A stretch of DNA of 59,300 nt, from contig DASSKO010000062.1 of assembly GCA_035690425.1 (NCBI GenBank), positions 1 to 59,300 on the forward strand, read 5' to 3'. The notes under the pieces were generated by a model, which saw only the letters and a list, made by a program, of their open reading frames with translations, was not told the DNA's origin and did no database searches. Source of the DNA: DASSKO01 sp035690425. Its GTDB lineage: Bacteria > Actinomycetota > Actinomycetes > Propionibacteriales > Nocardioidaceae. Shown in pieces: positions 40,722 through 48,952 of the stretch. Numbering within the stretch: the first letter of the stretch is position 1; every line of letters starts with the position of its first letter. Both the position numbers and the translations under genes were made by a program.

Positions 40722-41603
40722 ATGGCCACCACCGCCGAATGGATCGAGGGCGCCCGCCCGCGCACGCTGCCCGCCGCCGTCGCCCCGGTGCTGGTGGGCT
40801 CAGGGGCCGCGTTCTACGTCGGCGGCTTCGTGGCATGGAAGGCGCTGCTGGCGCTGCTGGTCTCCCTGGCGCTGCAGGTGGGGGTCAACTACGCCAACGA
40901 CTACTCCGACGGTGTGCGCGGCACCGACGACGACCGGGTGGGACCGGTGCGGCTCGTCGGCTCCCGCGCGGCGTCCGCGCCCGCGGTGAAGGCAGCGGCG
41001 TTCGGGGCGTTCGGGGCCGCGGCGGTCTGCGGGCTGGTGCTGGCGGTGACGACGTCGCTGTGGCTGGTGGCAGTGGGGGCGCTGGCGATCGTGGCGGCGT
41101 GGTTCTACACCGGCGGCTCGACGCCGTACGGCTACCGCGGCCTCGGCGAGCTGAGCGTGTTCTGCTTCTTCGGGCTGGTTGCGGTGACGGGTACGACGTA
41201 CGTGCAGGCCGAGCGGGTCACCACGCTGAGCGTCGCCGGCGGAGTGGCGATCGGGTCGTTGGCGTGCGCGATCCTGGTGGCCAACAACCTGCGCGACCGC
41301 CCCGGCGACGAGGTGGCCGGCAAGCGCACGCTGGCGGTGCGGCTCGGTGACGAGAACACCCGCGGCTTCTACACGCTGCTGCTGGTGGCGGCGTTCCTGG
41401 TGGCGGTCGGGGTGGGAGTGCTGCAGACGCCGTGGGCGCTGCTGGGGCTCCTGGCGGCACCGTGGGCCCTCCGCGCCGCCGGACCGGTGCGCCAACGAGT
41501 CACGGGGGCGGGCCTCATTCCGACGCTGAAGCTCACCGGCGTGGTGGAGCTGGTCTACGCCGTCGGGCTCACCGCCGGCCTCGTGCTCGCGGGCCCCCTC
41601 TGA
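40722..41603 (+). CDS. menA: 1,4-dihydroxy-2-naphthoate polyprenyltransferase
   Basis: 293 aa, a UbiA-family integral membrane enzyme with about eight helices. The first Asp-rich motif is NYANDYSDGVRGTDDDR and the second NNLRDRPGDEVAGKRTLAVR. It attaches the polyprenyl tail to DHNA, giving demethylmenaquinone, the substrate of MenG. The tail would come from the synthase at 14132-15124. CACAAT lies 8 nt upstream of ATG 40722 and may act as a leaderless -10. It is divergent from menE. Confidence 0.94.
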   Translation: MATTAEWIEGARPRTLPAAVAPVLVGSGAAFYVGGFVAWKALLALLVSLALQVGVNYANDYSDGVRGTDDDRVGPVRLVGSRAASAPAVKAAAFGAFGAAAVCGLVLAVTTSLWLVAVGALAIVAAWFYTGGSTPYGYRGLGELSVFCFFGLVAVTGTTYVQAERVTTLSVAGGVAIGSLACAILVANNLRDRPGDEVAGKRTLAVRLGDENTRGFYTLLLVAAFLVAVGVGVLQTPWALLGLLAAPWALRAAGPVRQRVTGAGLIPTLKLTGVVELVYAVGLTAGLVLAGPL

Positions 41604-41663
41604 CCCCCCAATCGCCCTTCCTCGCGCCTTTCCTGCGCCTTCCGCGCGCCCGGCGGGGCGTGG

Positions 41664-42776
41664 TCAGGCGGGTTCGCGCCACTCGCCGGTGGCGGCGAAA
41701 TGCTGCAGCGTCTGCGTGTACGGCGTGATGTCGAGCCCGGCGTCGCTCAGCCAGCCGTCGTCGTAGTACGTGTGCGCGTAGCGATCGCCGCCGTCGCAGA
41801 GCAGCGTCACCACGCTGCCCCGCACGCCCGCGGCACGCATCCCCGCCACCAGGCGCAGCGCCCCCCACAGGTTGGTGCCGGTCGAACCACCCACCAGCCG
41901 GCCGGTCAGCTGCGTGCACCAGCGCATCGCCGCCATCGACGCCGCGTCGGGGACGCTGATCATCCGGTCGACGACGGTCGGCACGAAGCTCGGCTCCACC
42001 CGCGGCCGGCCGATGCCTTCGATCCGGGAGCCACCGCAGCCGAGGGGCTCCTCCGTCGCCGCCCACGCGGGAAAGAACGCGCTGTTCTCCGGATCTACCA
42101 CGCACACCCGGGTGTCGAGCCGGCGAAACCGCACATAGCGGCCGATGGTGGCGCTGGTCCCTCCGGTGCCCGCGCCGACGACCACCCAGTCCGGCACCGG
42201 AAAGCGTTCGTGCGCCATCTGGGAGAACACCGACTCGGCGATGTTGTTGTTGCCACGCCAGTCGGTCGCCCGCTCGGCGTAGGTGAACTGGTCCATGAAG
42301 TGACCCTCGGTCTCGGCGGCGAGCCGACGCGACTCGTCGTAGATCGTCGCCGGGTCGTCGACCAGGTGGCAGCGGCCGCCGTAGAACTCGATCAGCGCGA
42401 TCTTCTCCTGGCTGGTCGAGCGAGGCATCACCGCCACGAACGGCAGCCCGATCAGCCGCGCGAAGAACGCCTCGCTCACCGCCGTCGACCCCGACGACGC
42501 CTCGATCACGGTGGTGCCGGCATGGATCCACCCGTTGCACAGCGCGTATAGGAAGAGCGAGCGCGCCAGCCGGTGCTTCAGGCTGCCGGTCGGATGCACC
42601 GACTCGTCCTTCAGATACAGGTCGATGCACCACTCTTCCGGCAGCGGGAAGACGTGCAGATGGGTGTCGGCGCTGCGGTTGGCGTCGGCCTCCACCTTGC
42701 GGATGGCCTCGTTGACGAAGGCCCGAGTCTCCGGCGCACACCGGTCGACGTCGCGGCAGCCGACCAGGTCAGCCAT
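41664..42776 (-). CDS. PLP-dependent cysteine synthase-family protein, Cds1-like
   Basis: 370 aa, fold-type II PLP enzyme. The PLP lysine is in HPTGSLKHRLARS, the substrate loop is EASSGSTAVSEAF, and the phosphate loop GAGTGGTSATIGRY. The architecture (DVDRCAPETRAFVNEAIRK start, GGSTGTNLWGAL, CDGGDRYAHTYYDD end) matches the actinobacterial cysteine desulfhydrase Cds1 group, which releases sulfide and pyruvate from cysteine. A biosynthetic cysteine synthase is possible but less likely given these extra regions. ATG 42776 overlaps the upstream small membrane gene by 8 bp. Confidence 0.82.
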   Translation of the reverse strand: MADLVGCRDVDRCAPETRAFVNEAIRKVEADANRSADTHLHVFPLPEEWCIDLYLKDESVHPTGSLKHRLARSLFLYALCNGWIHAGTTVIEASSGSTAVSEAFFARLIGLPFVAVMPRSTSQEKIALIEFYGGRCHLVDDPATIYDESRRLAAETEGHFMDQFTYAERATDWRGNNNIAESVFSQMAHERFPVPDWVVVGAGTGGTSATIGRYVRFRRLDTRVCVVDPENSAFFPAWAATEEPLGCGGSRIEGIGRPRVEPSFVPTVVDRMISVPDAASMAAMRWCTQLTGRLVGGSTGTNLWGALRLVAGMRAAGVRGSVVTLLCDGGDRYAHTYYDDGWLSDAGLDITPYTQTLQHFAATGEWREPA

Positions 42777-43038
42777 CGTCGTCCTCACGCGAGCGCGAGC
42801 TCTCGAACCTCTGCCGCGCCCGTGCCGCCCGATCGTGCACCGACAGGGCCAGCCGGTCGCGCAGCGGCCGGAGCAGGAACAGCGACAGCACGGAGGACAC
42901 CGCCATCGCGATCAGCGCGGTCCACAGCGCCGTGACCATGTCCCAGGTCAGCCAGTACGACGCGGCCGTAGCGACCACCACCCACACCAGCGCGAACAAC
43001 CCGATGCGGGCGGCGGTGTAGAGCACGAACGACTTCAC
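42769..43038 (-). CDS. small DUF4229-like membrane protein
   Basis: 89 aa with two predicted membrane helices (GLFALVWVVVATAASYW and ALIAMAVSSVLSLFLL) and a charged C-terminus (RARQRFESSRSREDDDG). It matches the pattern of DUF4229 proteins found in actinobacteria near men genes; the function is unknown. GTG 43038 has TACGCT 8 nt upstream. It overlaps the Cds1-like gene. Confidence 0.75.
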   Translation of the reverse strand: MKSFVLYTAARIGLFALVWVVVATAASYWLTWDMVTALWTALIAMAVSSVLSLFLLRPLRDRLALSVHDRAARARQRFESSRSREDDDG

Positions 43039-43046
43039 GACTCAGC

Positions 43047-43052
43047 AGCGTA
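43047..43052 (-). promoter_or_regulatory. -10 element of the small membrane protein gene (leaderless)
   Basis: TACGCT then 8 nt and the GTG at 43038, within the 16-bp gap after the threonine dehydratase-family gene, so an internal promoter is likely. Confidence 0.35.
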
Positions 43053-43054
43053 TT

Positions 43055-44011
43055 TCAGCCGGCCAGCACCGACGCCAGCAGGGCGGGGTCGACATTGCCG
43101 CCGGACAGCACCGCCACGGTGCGCCCGGGCGGCAGCCGATGCGGCACCTCGAGGTAGGCCGCGACCGCCGTGGCTCCGCTCGGCTCGGCGACCAGGCGGG
43201 AACCGAGCGCCAACCTGCGCATTGCAGCCAGGATCGCCTCCTCCGACACCGTCACCACGTCGTCGACGTACGCGCTGATGTGCTCCCACGGCAGCTCCCC
43301 CACGGGGCTGACCCGCAGGCCGTCGGCGACGGTCTGGTAGGTCTGCTCGAGCGGCCACGTCTGCCGCTCTCCCGCCGCGAAGCCGGCCGCGAGGTCACCC
43401 GCGAGCTCGGGCTCCACGCCGATCACCCGCGCGTGCGGGCAGAGCGCCTTGACCGCCACCGCGACGCCGGAGACCAGGCCACCGCCGCTGACCGGCACCA
43501 ACACGGCCTCCACGTCGGGCAGGTCCTCGGCGATCTCGGCCCCGAGCGTGCCCTGCCCCGCGATCACCGCCGCGTCGTCGTACGGCGGGACGAGCACCGC
43601 GCCGGTGTCCTCCACCACCTGCAGTGCGGTGGACAACCGCTGAGCCGGCGGCACGATCACGACCTCGGCGCCGAGCGTCCGGGTGGCCTGCACCTTCACC
43701 GCCGGCGCGCTGTCGGGCATCACGACCGTCGCCGCGACACCCGCCGCCCGCGCCGCCCACGCCAGCGCTTGCGCGTGGTTGCCCGACGAGTGCGTCACCA
43801 CCCCGCGGCTGCGCTGGTCGGCGTCGAGTACGGCGATCGCGTTGCTGGCGCCACGCTGTTTGAACACCCCCACCGGCTGCAGCGACTCCGCTTTCACCCA
43901 GAGCGGCCGTGCGCGCTCCGCCCAGGCGCAGGGCAGCAGCGGCGTCCTCGTCACCAGGCCGCTGATGCGGTCTGCGGCGGCCCGGATCTCCTCGATCGTC
44001 ACCAGACTCAT
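43055..44011 (-). CDS. threonine/serine dehydratase family PLP enzyme
   Basis: 318 aa, fold-type II. It has the PLP lysine motif VGVFKQRGASNAI, SSGNHAQALAWAARAAG and the phosphate-binding VSGGGLVSGVAVAV. It lacks the C-terminal ACT-like regulatory domain of biosynthetic IlvA, so it resembles catabolic threonine dehydratases or serine racemases. It would convert threonine to 2-oxobutyrate, or serine to pyruvate. The exact substrate is not resolved. ATG 44011 has TACGGT 6 nt upstream. Confidence 0.88.
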   Translation of the reverse strand: MSLVTIEEIRAAADRISGLVTRTPLLPCAWAERARPLWVKAESLQPVGVFKQRGASNAIAVLDADQRSRGVVTHSSGNHAQALAWAARAAGVAATVVMPDSAPAVKVQATRTLGAEVVIVPPAQRLSTALQVVEDTGAVLVPPYDDAAVIAGQGTLGAEIAEDLPDVEAVLVPVSGGGLVSGVAVAVKALCPHARVIGVEPELAGDLAAGFAAGERQTWPLEQTYQTVADGLRVSPVGELPWEHISAYVDDVVTVSEEAILAAMRRLALGSRLVAEPSGATAVAAYLEVPHRLPPGRTVAVLSGGNVDPALLASVLAG

Positions 44012-44017
44012 GTCCAG

Positions 44018-44023
44018 ACCGTA
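44018..44023 (-). promoter_or_regulatory. -10 element of the threonine dehydratase family gene (leaderless)
   Basis: TACGGT, 6 nt, then ATG 44011 on the minus strand. Confidence 0.4.
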
Positions 44024-44080
44024 GCGGCCTCGTGTGGCGTCGCGTCGCGGCCTACGCTGGGATTGAACAGGGAGGTCGCG

Positions 44081-44377
44081 ATGGGCAGAGCGTTTATCAT
44101 CTTCGTCGCCGTTGCGCTGGCCATCTTCTGCCTGGTCCAACTGGTTCAGTCACGTCACCAGCAGGTGCGCGGGCTGCCGCGCTGGGCCTGGGCGCTGGTC
44201 ATCGTGCTGGTGCCGCTGCTGGGCTCGATCGGCTGGCTGGTGCTCGGCCGGCCCCGCGACGACGGCACTCCCAAGCGGCCGGAGCGACGCACGATCGCAC
44301 CCGACGACGATCCCGACTTCTTGCGCGGGCTCACCTGGCGACAGCGCCAGGAGCGCGGCGACGAGCCCAACGGCTGA
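44081..44377 (+). CDS. PLD nuclease N-terminal domain membrane protein
   Basis: 98 aa. Two helices (FIIFVAVALAIFCLVQLV and WALVIVLVPLLGSIGWLVLG) match the PLDc_N domain, with PRWAWALVIVLVPLLGSIGW as the typical core. A charged tail follows (DDDPDFLRGLTWRQR). No catalytic phospholipase domain is attached. Such proteins are common and functionally undefined. GGAGG lies 5 nt before ATG 44081. It is convergent with ccsB, with a 10-bp gap. Confidence 0.82.
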   Translation: MGRAFIIFVAVALAIFCLVQLVQSRHQQVRGLPRWAWALVIVLVPLLGSIGWLVLGRPRDDGTPKRPERRTIAPDDDPDFLRGLTWRQRQERGDEPNG

Positions 44378-44387
44378 TCGCGGCGCC

Positions 44388-45383
44388 CTACACGCCCGCG
44401 TAGGAGTGCAGGCCGGAGGCGAACAGGTTGATGCCGACGTAGTTGAACAAGAACGTCGCGAAGGCCGCCAGCGCCAGGTACGCGGCGCGACGGCCCTGCC
44501 AGCCGGCCGTCGCCCGTGCGTGCAGGTAGGCGGCGTAGACGACGAAGGTGATGAAGGCCCAGATCTCCTTGGGGTCCCAGCCCCAGTAGCGTCCCCACGC
44601 GTACTGCGCCCAGATCGGGCCGGCGACGAGCACCGCGAAGGTCCACAGCGGGAACGCGAACGCATGCACCCGGAACGCGACCCGGTCCAGGTAGGCCGTG
44701 CCCGGCATCCGAGTCCACACCCCGCTCACCCGCCCGCGAGCCTCGGCCCGCTGCCGGATGAGGAACAGCACAGAGGTGGCCGCTCCGACGGCGAAGGCTC
44801 CTCCGGAGATCGCGGCCGCCGCGACGTGGATCACCAGCCAGTAGGAGTGCAGCGCCGGCACCAACGGCCCGGGCGCGACGTACATCGCCGGCACCAGCAT
44901 CGAGATGGCGAGTACGACGGACACGAAGCCGGTCACCAGCAGGCCGATCCAGCGCAGCCGGAAGATCCGGGCTGCGACCAGGTAGGCACCGGCGACCGTC
45001 AGCGCTCCGGTGGTGTTGAACTCGAACATGTTGCCCCACGGCACCCGCTCGGCGGCGAGCCCGCGGGCCAGCACCCCGACGAGGTGGATGCCGAACGCGA
45101 GCACGGTCAGCGACAGCCCGATCCGGCCGAACAGGTCCCACCGGTCGACCACCTGCTCGTCGCGCGTCGCCGCGGCACGATCCAACCGGGGCGTAGCCAG
45201 GGCATCGGATCGCTCGGCGCCGGCGGCGCCCACCAGCTCAGGCTGGCGCTGCGTCGCGGCGTCGCTGCCGACCTGCCGGGCCATCGCCCACTCGGCGGTG
45301 TGCGCCACGAAGGCCAGCACGTACACCACGGTTGCGGACGCGAAGGCGAGGTTGGACAGCTCGCCCCATTGGGTCAGGGTCAC
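44388..45383 (-). CDS. ccsB: cytochrome c biogenesis protein CcsB (ResC)
   Basis: 331 aa with about eight helices. It has the haem-handling motif WGRYWGWDPKEIWAFITFVVYAAYLHAR (shown in pieces: WGRYWGWDPKE, FITFVVYAAYLHAR) and NMFEF on the outer side. With ResB it forms the System II synthase that exports haem and attaches it to apocytochrome c. GTG 45383 overlaps the resB stop (GTGA). It is the last gene of a hemL-ccs operon. Confidence 0.93.
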   Translation of the reverse strand: MTLTQWGELSNLAFASATVVYVLAFVAHTAEWAMARQVGSDAATQRQPELVGAAGAERSDALATPRLDRAAATRDEQVVDRWDLFGRIGLSLTVLAFGIHLVGVLARGLAAERVPWGNMFEFNTTGALTVAGAYLVAARIFRLRWIGLLVTGFVSVVLAISMLVPAMYVAPGPLVPALHSYWLVIHVAAAAISGGAFAVGAATSVLFLIRQRAEARGRVSGVWTRMPGTAYLDRVAFRVHAFAFPLWTFAVLVAGPIWAQYAWGRYWGWDPKEIWAFITFVVYAAYLHARATAGWQGRRAAYLALAAFATFLFNYVGINLFASGLHSYAGV

Positions 45384-46963
45384 GACGACAACTCCTTCTG
45401 CCCTGCTGGCTCGTCGGTGCGAGCGCGGATCTGCTGAACCCACCGGCCCAGCGCCGTGTCGAGGTCGCCACCGGAGACCCGGTCCAGGCCGGCGGCCTCG
45501 ACCACGGTACGCCCGTCGGCCCCGCTGATCCGCACCCAGGCCCGCCGGGGCCGGATGTAGAGCGACGTGACCAGCCCTGCAAGCCCGAGCAGCACGCCGC
45601 CCAGGGCGATGCCCTTGCCGGGGGTGTGGCTGATCTGCAGCTGCGTCGCCCGGGAGACGCCGTCGAAGCTGATCGAGCCGAGACCGCCCGGCAGCTGTCT
45701 GCTCTGTCCCGGCCGCAGCAGCAGCCGGAACGGCTCGCCGTCGGCCTCCAGCTGGGTGAGCTCTTCCTTGTCGAGCACGAAGACCGACTGCGGGCGGCCG
45801 TCGTCCATGCCGAGGTCGCCGCGGTAACCGGTGAGCACCACGGCAGGGTCCAGCGCCTCGGGAAAGATCGAGTGCGGCCCGCGCTCGGGGGTGATCGCCG
45901 CCGTCGGCAGGAAGTAGCCCTCGAAGCCGAGGGAAGTCGGCTGTGCGTCGGGGACCTTCACCACGCCGAACGACGTCATCGAGGAGTCCTGCGGCAGGAA
46001 CGGCACCGGCCCGCTGAACACGACTCGACCGGAGCCGTCGCGAACCGTGATCTCGGGCGCGTAGCCGTTGCCCACCAAGAAGATTGAGGTGTCGTCGATC
46101 TCCAGCGGCTCGTTGACCTGCAGCCCGGCCTGCTGCGTCGGCGCGCCGGGTGCGGCCTGGTAGCTGACCTCGGCGTCGAAAGACCGCGGCGCGCCTCGCT
46201 GGTCGCCCTGGGTCTGGTAGCTGGCCTCGAAGTCCTCCAGGGTCAGCGTGAACGGCGCCAGGTCGGCGGTGTCGAACAACGCTCCGGGCTTGAACTCGTC
46301 GTACTGGGTCAAGGAGTTGGAGAAGCCCTGCCCCTCGACGAGGTAAGCGCCGCCCGTGAAGCCGAACAGCGAGCCGATGGCCACTCCGGTCAGCACCACC
46401 AGCACCGATAGGTGAAAGACGAGGTTGCCACCTTCACGGAGCCGGCCCCGCTCGGCCGCCACCACCCGGCGCCCCGCCTCGTCGTCGTACTCGCGTAGCC
46501 GGAACCGCGCCGACCGCAACACCCGGACGGCGGCGCCGCGCACCTCCTCGACCGGTGCGTCGGACTCCCACTCGTGGTGGGCAGGCAGCCGTGCCAGGTG
46601 GCGGGGCGCGGTGGGCGGCTCGGCGCGGAAGCCTCGCCAGTAGTGCCGCAGGCGCGGCACGATGCAGCCCACCAGCGAGAGCATCAGCAACACGTAGACG
46701 GCGCCGAACCACGCCGAGGTGTAGACGTGGAAGAGGCCGAGCCGGTCGTACCAGCGGGACAGGTCGGGGTTGGCCTGCCGGAACGCGAAGACGTCGCTGG
46801 GACTGATTGCCTGCTGCGGGATGATCGATCCTGGGACGGCTGCCAGGGCGAGCAGGAACAGCAGGATGAGCGCGGTGCGCATCGAAGTGAGCTGTCGCCA
46901 GGCCCACCGGGCGAGCTCCATCGGCGTCAGCGCCGGCGCGCTGGCTGTGCGGGTGCGGCCCAT
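45380..46963 (-). CDS. resB: cytochrome c biogenesis protein ResB
   Basis: 527 aa. The N-terminal helices include LTSMRTALILLFLLALAAVPGSIIPQ (pieces) and a large outward-facing domain lies between helices 3 and 4. A C-terminal helix follows (GIALGGVLLGLAGLVTSLYI). It is the typical ResB topology, and it partners CcsB in haem ligation. ATG 46963 overlaps the ccdA stop (TGATG). Confidence 0.93.
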   Translation of the reverse strand: MGRTRTASAPALTPMELARWAWRQLTSMRTALILLFLLALAAVPGSIIPQQAISPSDVFAFRQANPDLSRWYDRLGLFHVYTSAWFGAVYVLLMLSLVGCIVPRLRHYWRGFRAEPPTAPRHLARLPAHHEWESDAPVEEVRGAAVRVLRSARFRLREYDDEAGRRVVAAERGRLREGGNLVFHLSVLVVLTGVAIGSLFGFTGGAYLVEGQGFSNSLTQYDEFKPGALFDTADLAPFTLTLEDFEASYQTQGDQRGAPRSFDAEVSYQAAPGAPTQQAGLQVNEPLEIDDTSIFLVGNGYAPEITVRDGSGRVVFSGPVPFLPQDSSMTSFGVVKVPDAQPTSLGFEGYFLPTAAITPERGPHSIFPEALDPAVVLTGYRGDLGMDDGRPQSVFVLDKEELTQLEADGEPFRLLLRPGQSRQLPGGLGSISFDGVSRATQLQISHTPGKGIALGGVLLGLAGLVTSLYIRPRRAWVRISGADGRTVVEAAGLDRVSGGDLDTALGRWVQQIRARTDEPAGQKELSS

Positions 46964-47721
46964 CAGATCACCGTGGTGAATCCGGTCGTCCAGCCCAGCA
47001 TCTCCGCGACGATGCGGTCCCACCAGCCGGTCACGAGCAGGAGTCCGACCACCACGAGCATCGCACCGCCGGCCCGGGTCACCCACTGCTGGTGCCGGCG
47101 TACCCAGCCGACCGTGCTGATCATCCGGCGGAACCCGACGGCCGCGAGCACGAACGGCAGGCCCAGACCGAGGCAGTAGACGAGCGTGAGCAGGGCGCCG
47201 CGGCCCGCGGTCGCCTCGCTGTAGCTCAGGGACAGCACCGCACCCAGGGTCGGGCCGATGCACGGCGTCCAGCCCAGGCCGAACAGCATGCCCAGCAGCG
47301 GTGCCGCCGCCACCCCGACGGCCGGCACCCGGTGCACGCGTACGTCACGCTGCATCAGCGGGACCAGGCCCATGAACACCAGCCCGAGCACGATCACCAC
47401 AGCGCCGAGCACCTGGCTGATGGACTGCCGGTGCTGCAGGAACAGGTCGCCGAGCGCACCGAGCAGCACGCCGTAGGAGACGAAGACCAGCGAGAAGCCG
47501 AGCACGAACAGCATGCTGCCGACGAGCATCCGGCCCCGCGCCCGAGCGTTCTGGCGGGACTGCAGGTCGGCGCCGGATAGCCCGGTCATGTACGAGACGT
47601 AGCCCGGCAGCAGCGGCAGCACGCACGGCGACAGGAAGGACACGACGCCGGCCAGCAGCGCGACCGGCATCGCCAGCAGCAGCGTGCCGTCCGCCACCGT
47701 GCTCTGCAGCCACTCAGCCAC
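46963..47721 (-). CDS. ccdA: cytochrome c biogenesis protein CcdA
   Basis: 252 aa with six helices. The redox-active cysteines are in VSFLSPCVLPLLPGY and GLGWTPCIGPTLGAVLS. It carries reducing equivalents across the membrane to the thioredoxin-like partner encoded just upstream. The GTG start at 47721 abuts the tlpA-like stop. Confidence 0.94.
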   Translation of the reverse strand: MAEWLQSTVADGTLLLAMPVALLAGVVSFLSPCVLPLLPGYVSYMTGLSGADLQSRQNARARGRMLVGSMLFVLGFSLVFVSYGVLLGALGDLFLQHRQSISQVLGAVVIVLGLVFMGLVPLMQRDVRVHRVPAVGVAAAPLLGMLFGLGWTPCIGPTLGAVLSLSYSEATAGRGALLTLVYCLGLGLPFVLAAVGFRRMISTVGWVRRHQQWVTRAGGAMLVVVGLLLVTGWWDRIVAEMLGWTTGFTTVI

Positions 47722-48282
47722 TCAGCCACCGTCCTGCACGTCGTGCACGAGCCCCACCAGTGTGCTCTCGGTGACCTCCCCGAGCACCGTCGCGGCGACC
47801 CGGCCGTCGGCGTCGATGACCACGGTGCTGGGGATGGACGTGGCACGGGGCCGCAATCCCAGCAAGGTCGACCCGTTCGGGTCGTAGATGCTGGGGTAGG
47901 GCAGGTCGTAGGCGCGCACGAAGGCCAGTGCGCGCTCCTGCTGACCGTGGTCCCTGACGTTGACGCCCACGAACTGCGCGTGCTCGAGCCTTTCGGCCGC
48001 GGCCGCCAGCTCAGGTGCCTCGGACCGGCATGGGCCACACCACGATCCCCACACGTTGAGCACCACGACCTGGCCTGCGAAGTCGCTGAGGGCGATCGGG
48101 TCGCCGGTGAGCGTCTCGCCCGCGATCGGCGGCGCCTCCTGCCGCTCGTCGACCGCGACCATGCTCAGCGTGCCCGAGCCGGACACGAAGCCTTCTGCGC
48201 CACCTCTGGCCTGGCTGCATCCGGTGATCAGCACGCCCATGCTGAGCGTCGCCGCGACGGCGGCGCGGGTACGACGGGGCAT
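47722..48282 (-). CDS. TlpA/ResA-like thiol-disulfide lipoprotein
   Basis: 186 aa. A lipoprotein signal peptide ends at the lipobox LITGC (cysteine near residue 22). The thioredoxin fold has the active site GSWCGPCRSEAPEL, a cis-proline in IPSTVVIDADG and PPIAGETLTGDPIALSDFAG upstream. It is extracytoplasmic, and probably reduces apocytochrome c using CcdA electrons (ResA/CcsX role). ATG 48282 lies 4 bp after the phosphatase gene. Confidence 0.92.
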   Translation of the reverse strand: MPRRTRAAVAATLSMGVLITGCSQARGGAEGFVSGSGTLSMVAVDERQEAPPIAGETLTGDPIALSDFAGQVVVLNVWGSWCGPCRSEAPELAAAAERLEHAQFVGVNVRDHGQQERALAFVRAYDLPYPSIYDPNGSTLLGLRPRATSIPSTVVIDADGRVAATVLGEVTESTLVGLVHDVQDGG

Positions 48283-48286
48283 CCGG

Positions 48287-48952
48287 TCAGGCTCCGGCGG
48301 TGAACTGTTTGCCCTTGACCGGCAGCAGGTCGGCGGCGGGCTCGGAGTAGGCCACGGACACGATCTCGTTGTCGATGTAGGTGAAGGACGTGAGGCTGGC
48401 CAGGGTGCACTGCCGCTTGCGCGGGTCGTGCAGGAAGCTGCGCCCCTCGACCGCGGAGCGCACGACCCAGATCGGCAGCTGGTGCGACACGACCATGGCC
48501 TCGTGGCCGCGGGCGGCATCGCGCGCATCGGCCATCGCTGCCAGCATCCGGGGCACGATCTGCCGGTAGGGCTCCCCCCAGGACGGCTTCCACGGGTTGC
48601 GCAGCTGCCACCAGCTGCCGGGCCGGCGCAGCGCACCGTCACCGGGGCCGAACGGCTTGCCCTCGAAGTTGTTGGCCGCCTCGATCACCCGCCGGTCGGT
48701 GACGATGTCGAGGTCGAGCGCCGCCGCGGACGGGGCCGCGGTCTCCTGCGCCCGGTCGAGGGGGGACGCGACCAGGTGCGTGATGTCACGGTCGCGCATG
48801 GTCTGCGCGACCCGGTCGGCCATCTCCCGGCCGAGGGCGCTGAGGTGGTAGTCGGGCAGCCGCCCGTAGAGGACGCCCTCGGGGTTGTGCACCTCACCGT
48901 GCCGCAGCAGGTGTACGACGGTTGTGCGGCCCCCGTCGCCGTCGCTGCTCAT
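48287..48952 (-). CDS. histidine phosphatase (phosphoglycerate mutase-like) family protein
   Basis: 221 aa. The catalytic HLLRHGEVHNPEGVLYGRLPD, ASPLDRAQETAAP and VVSHQLPIWVV fit the histidine phosphatase superfamily. It is encoded between hemL and the ccs genes in many actinobacteria; the substrate is unknown. ATG 48952 overlaps the hemL stop (ATGA). Confidence 0.9.
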   Translation of the reverse strand: MSSDGDGGRTTVVHLLRHGEVHNPEGVLYGRLPDYHLSALGREMADRVAQTMRDRDITHLVASPLDRAQETAAPSAAALDLDIVTDRRVIEAANNFEGKPFGPGDGALRRPGSWWQLRNPWKPSWGEPYRQIVPRMLAAMADARDAARGHEAMVVSHQLPIWVVRSAVEGRSFLHDPRKRQCTLASLTSFTYIDNEIVSVAYSEPAADLLPVKGKQFTAGA

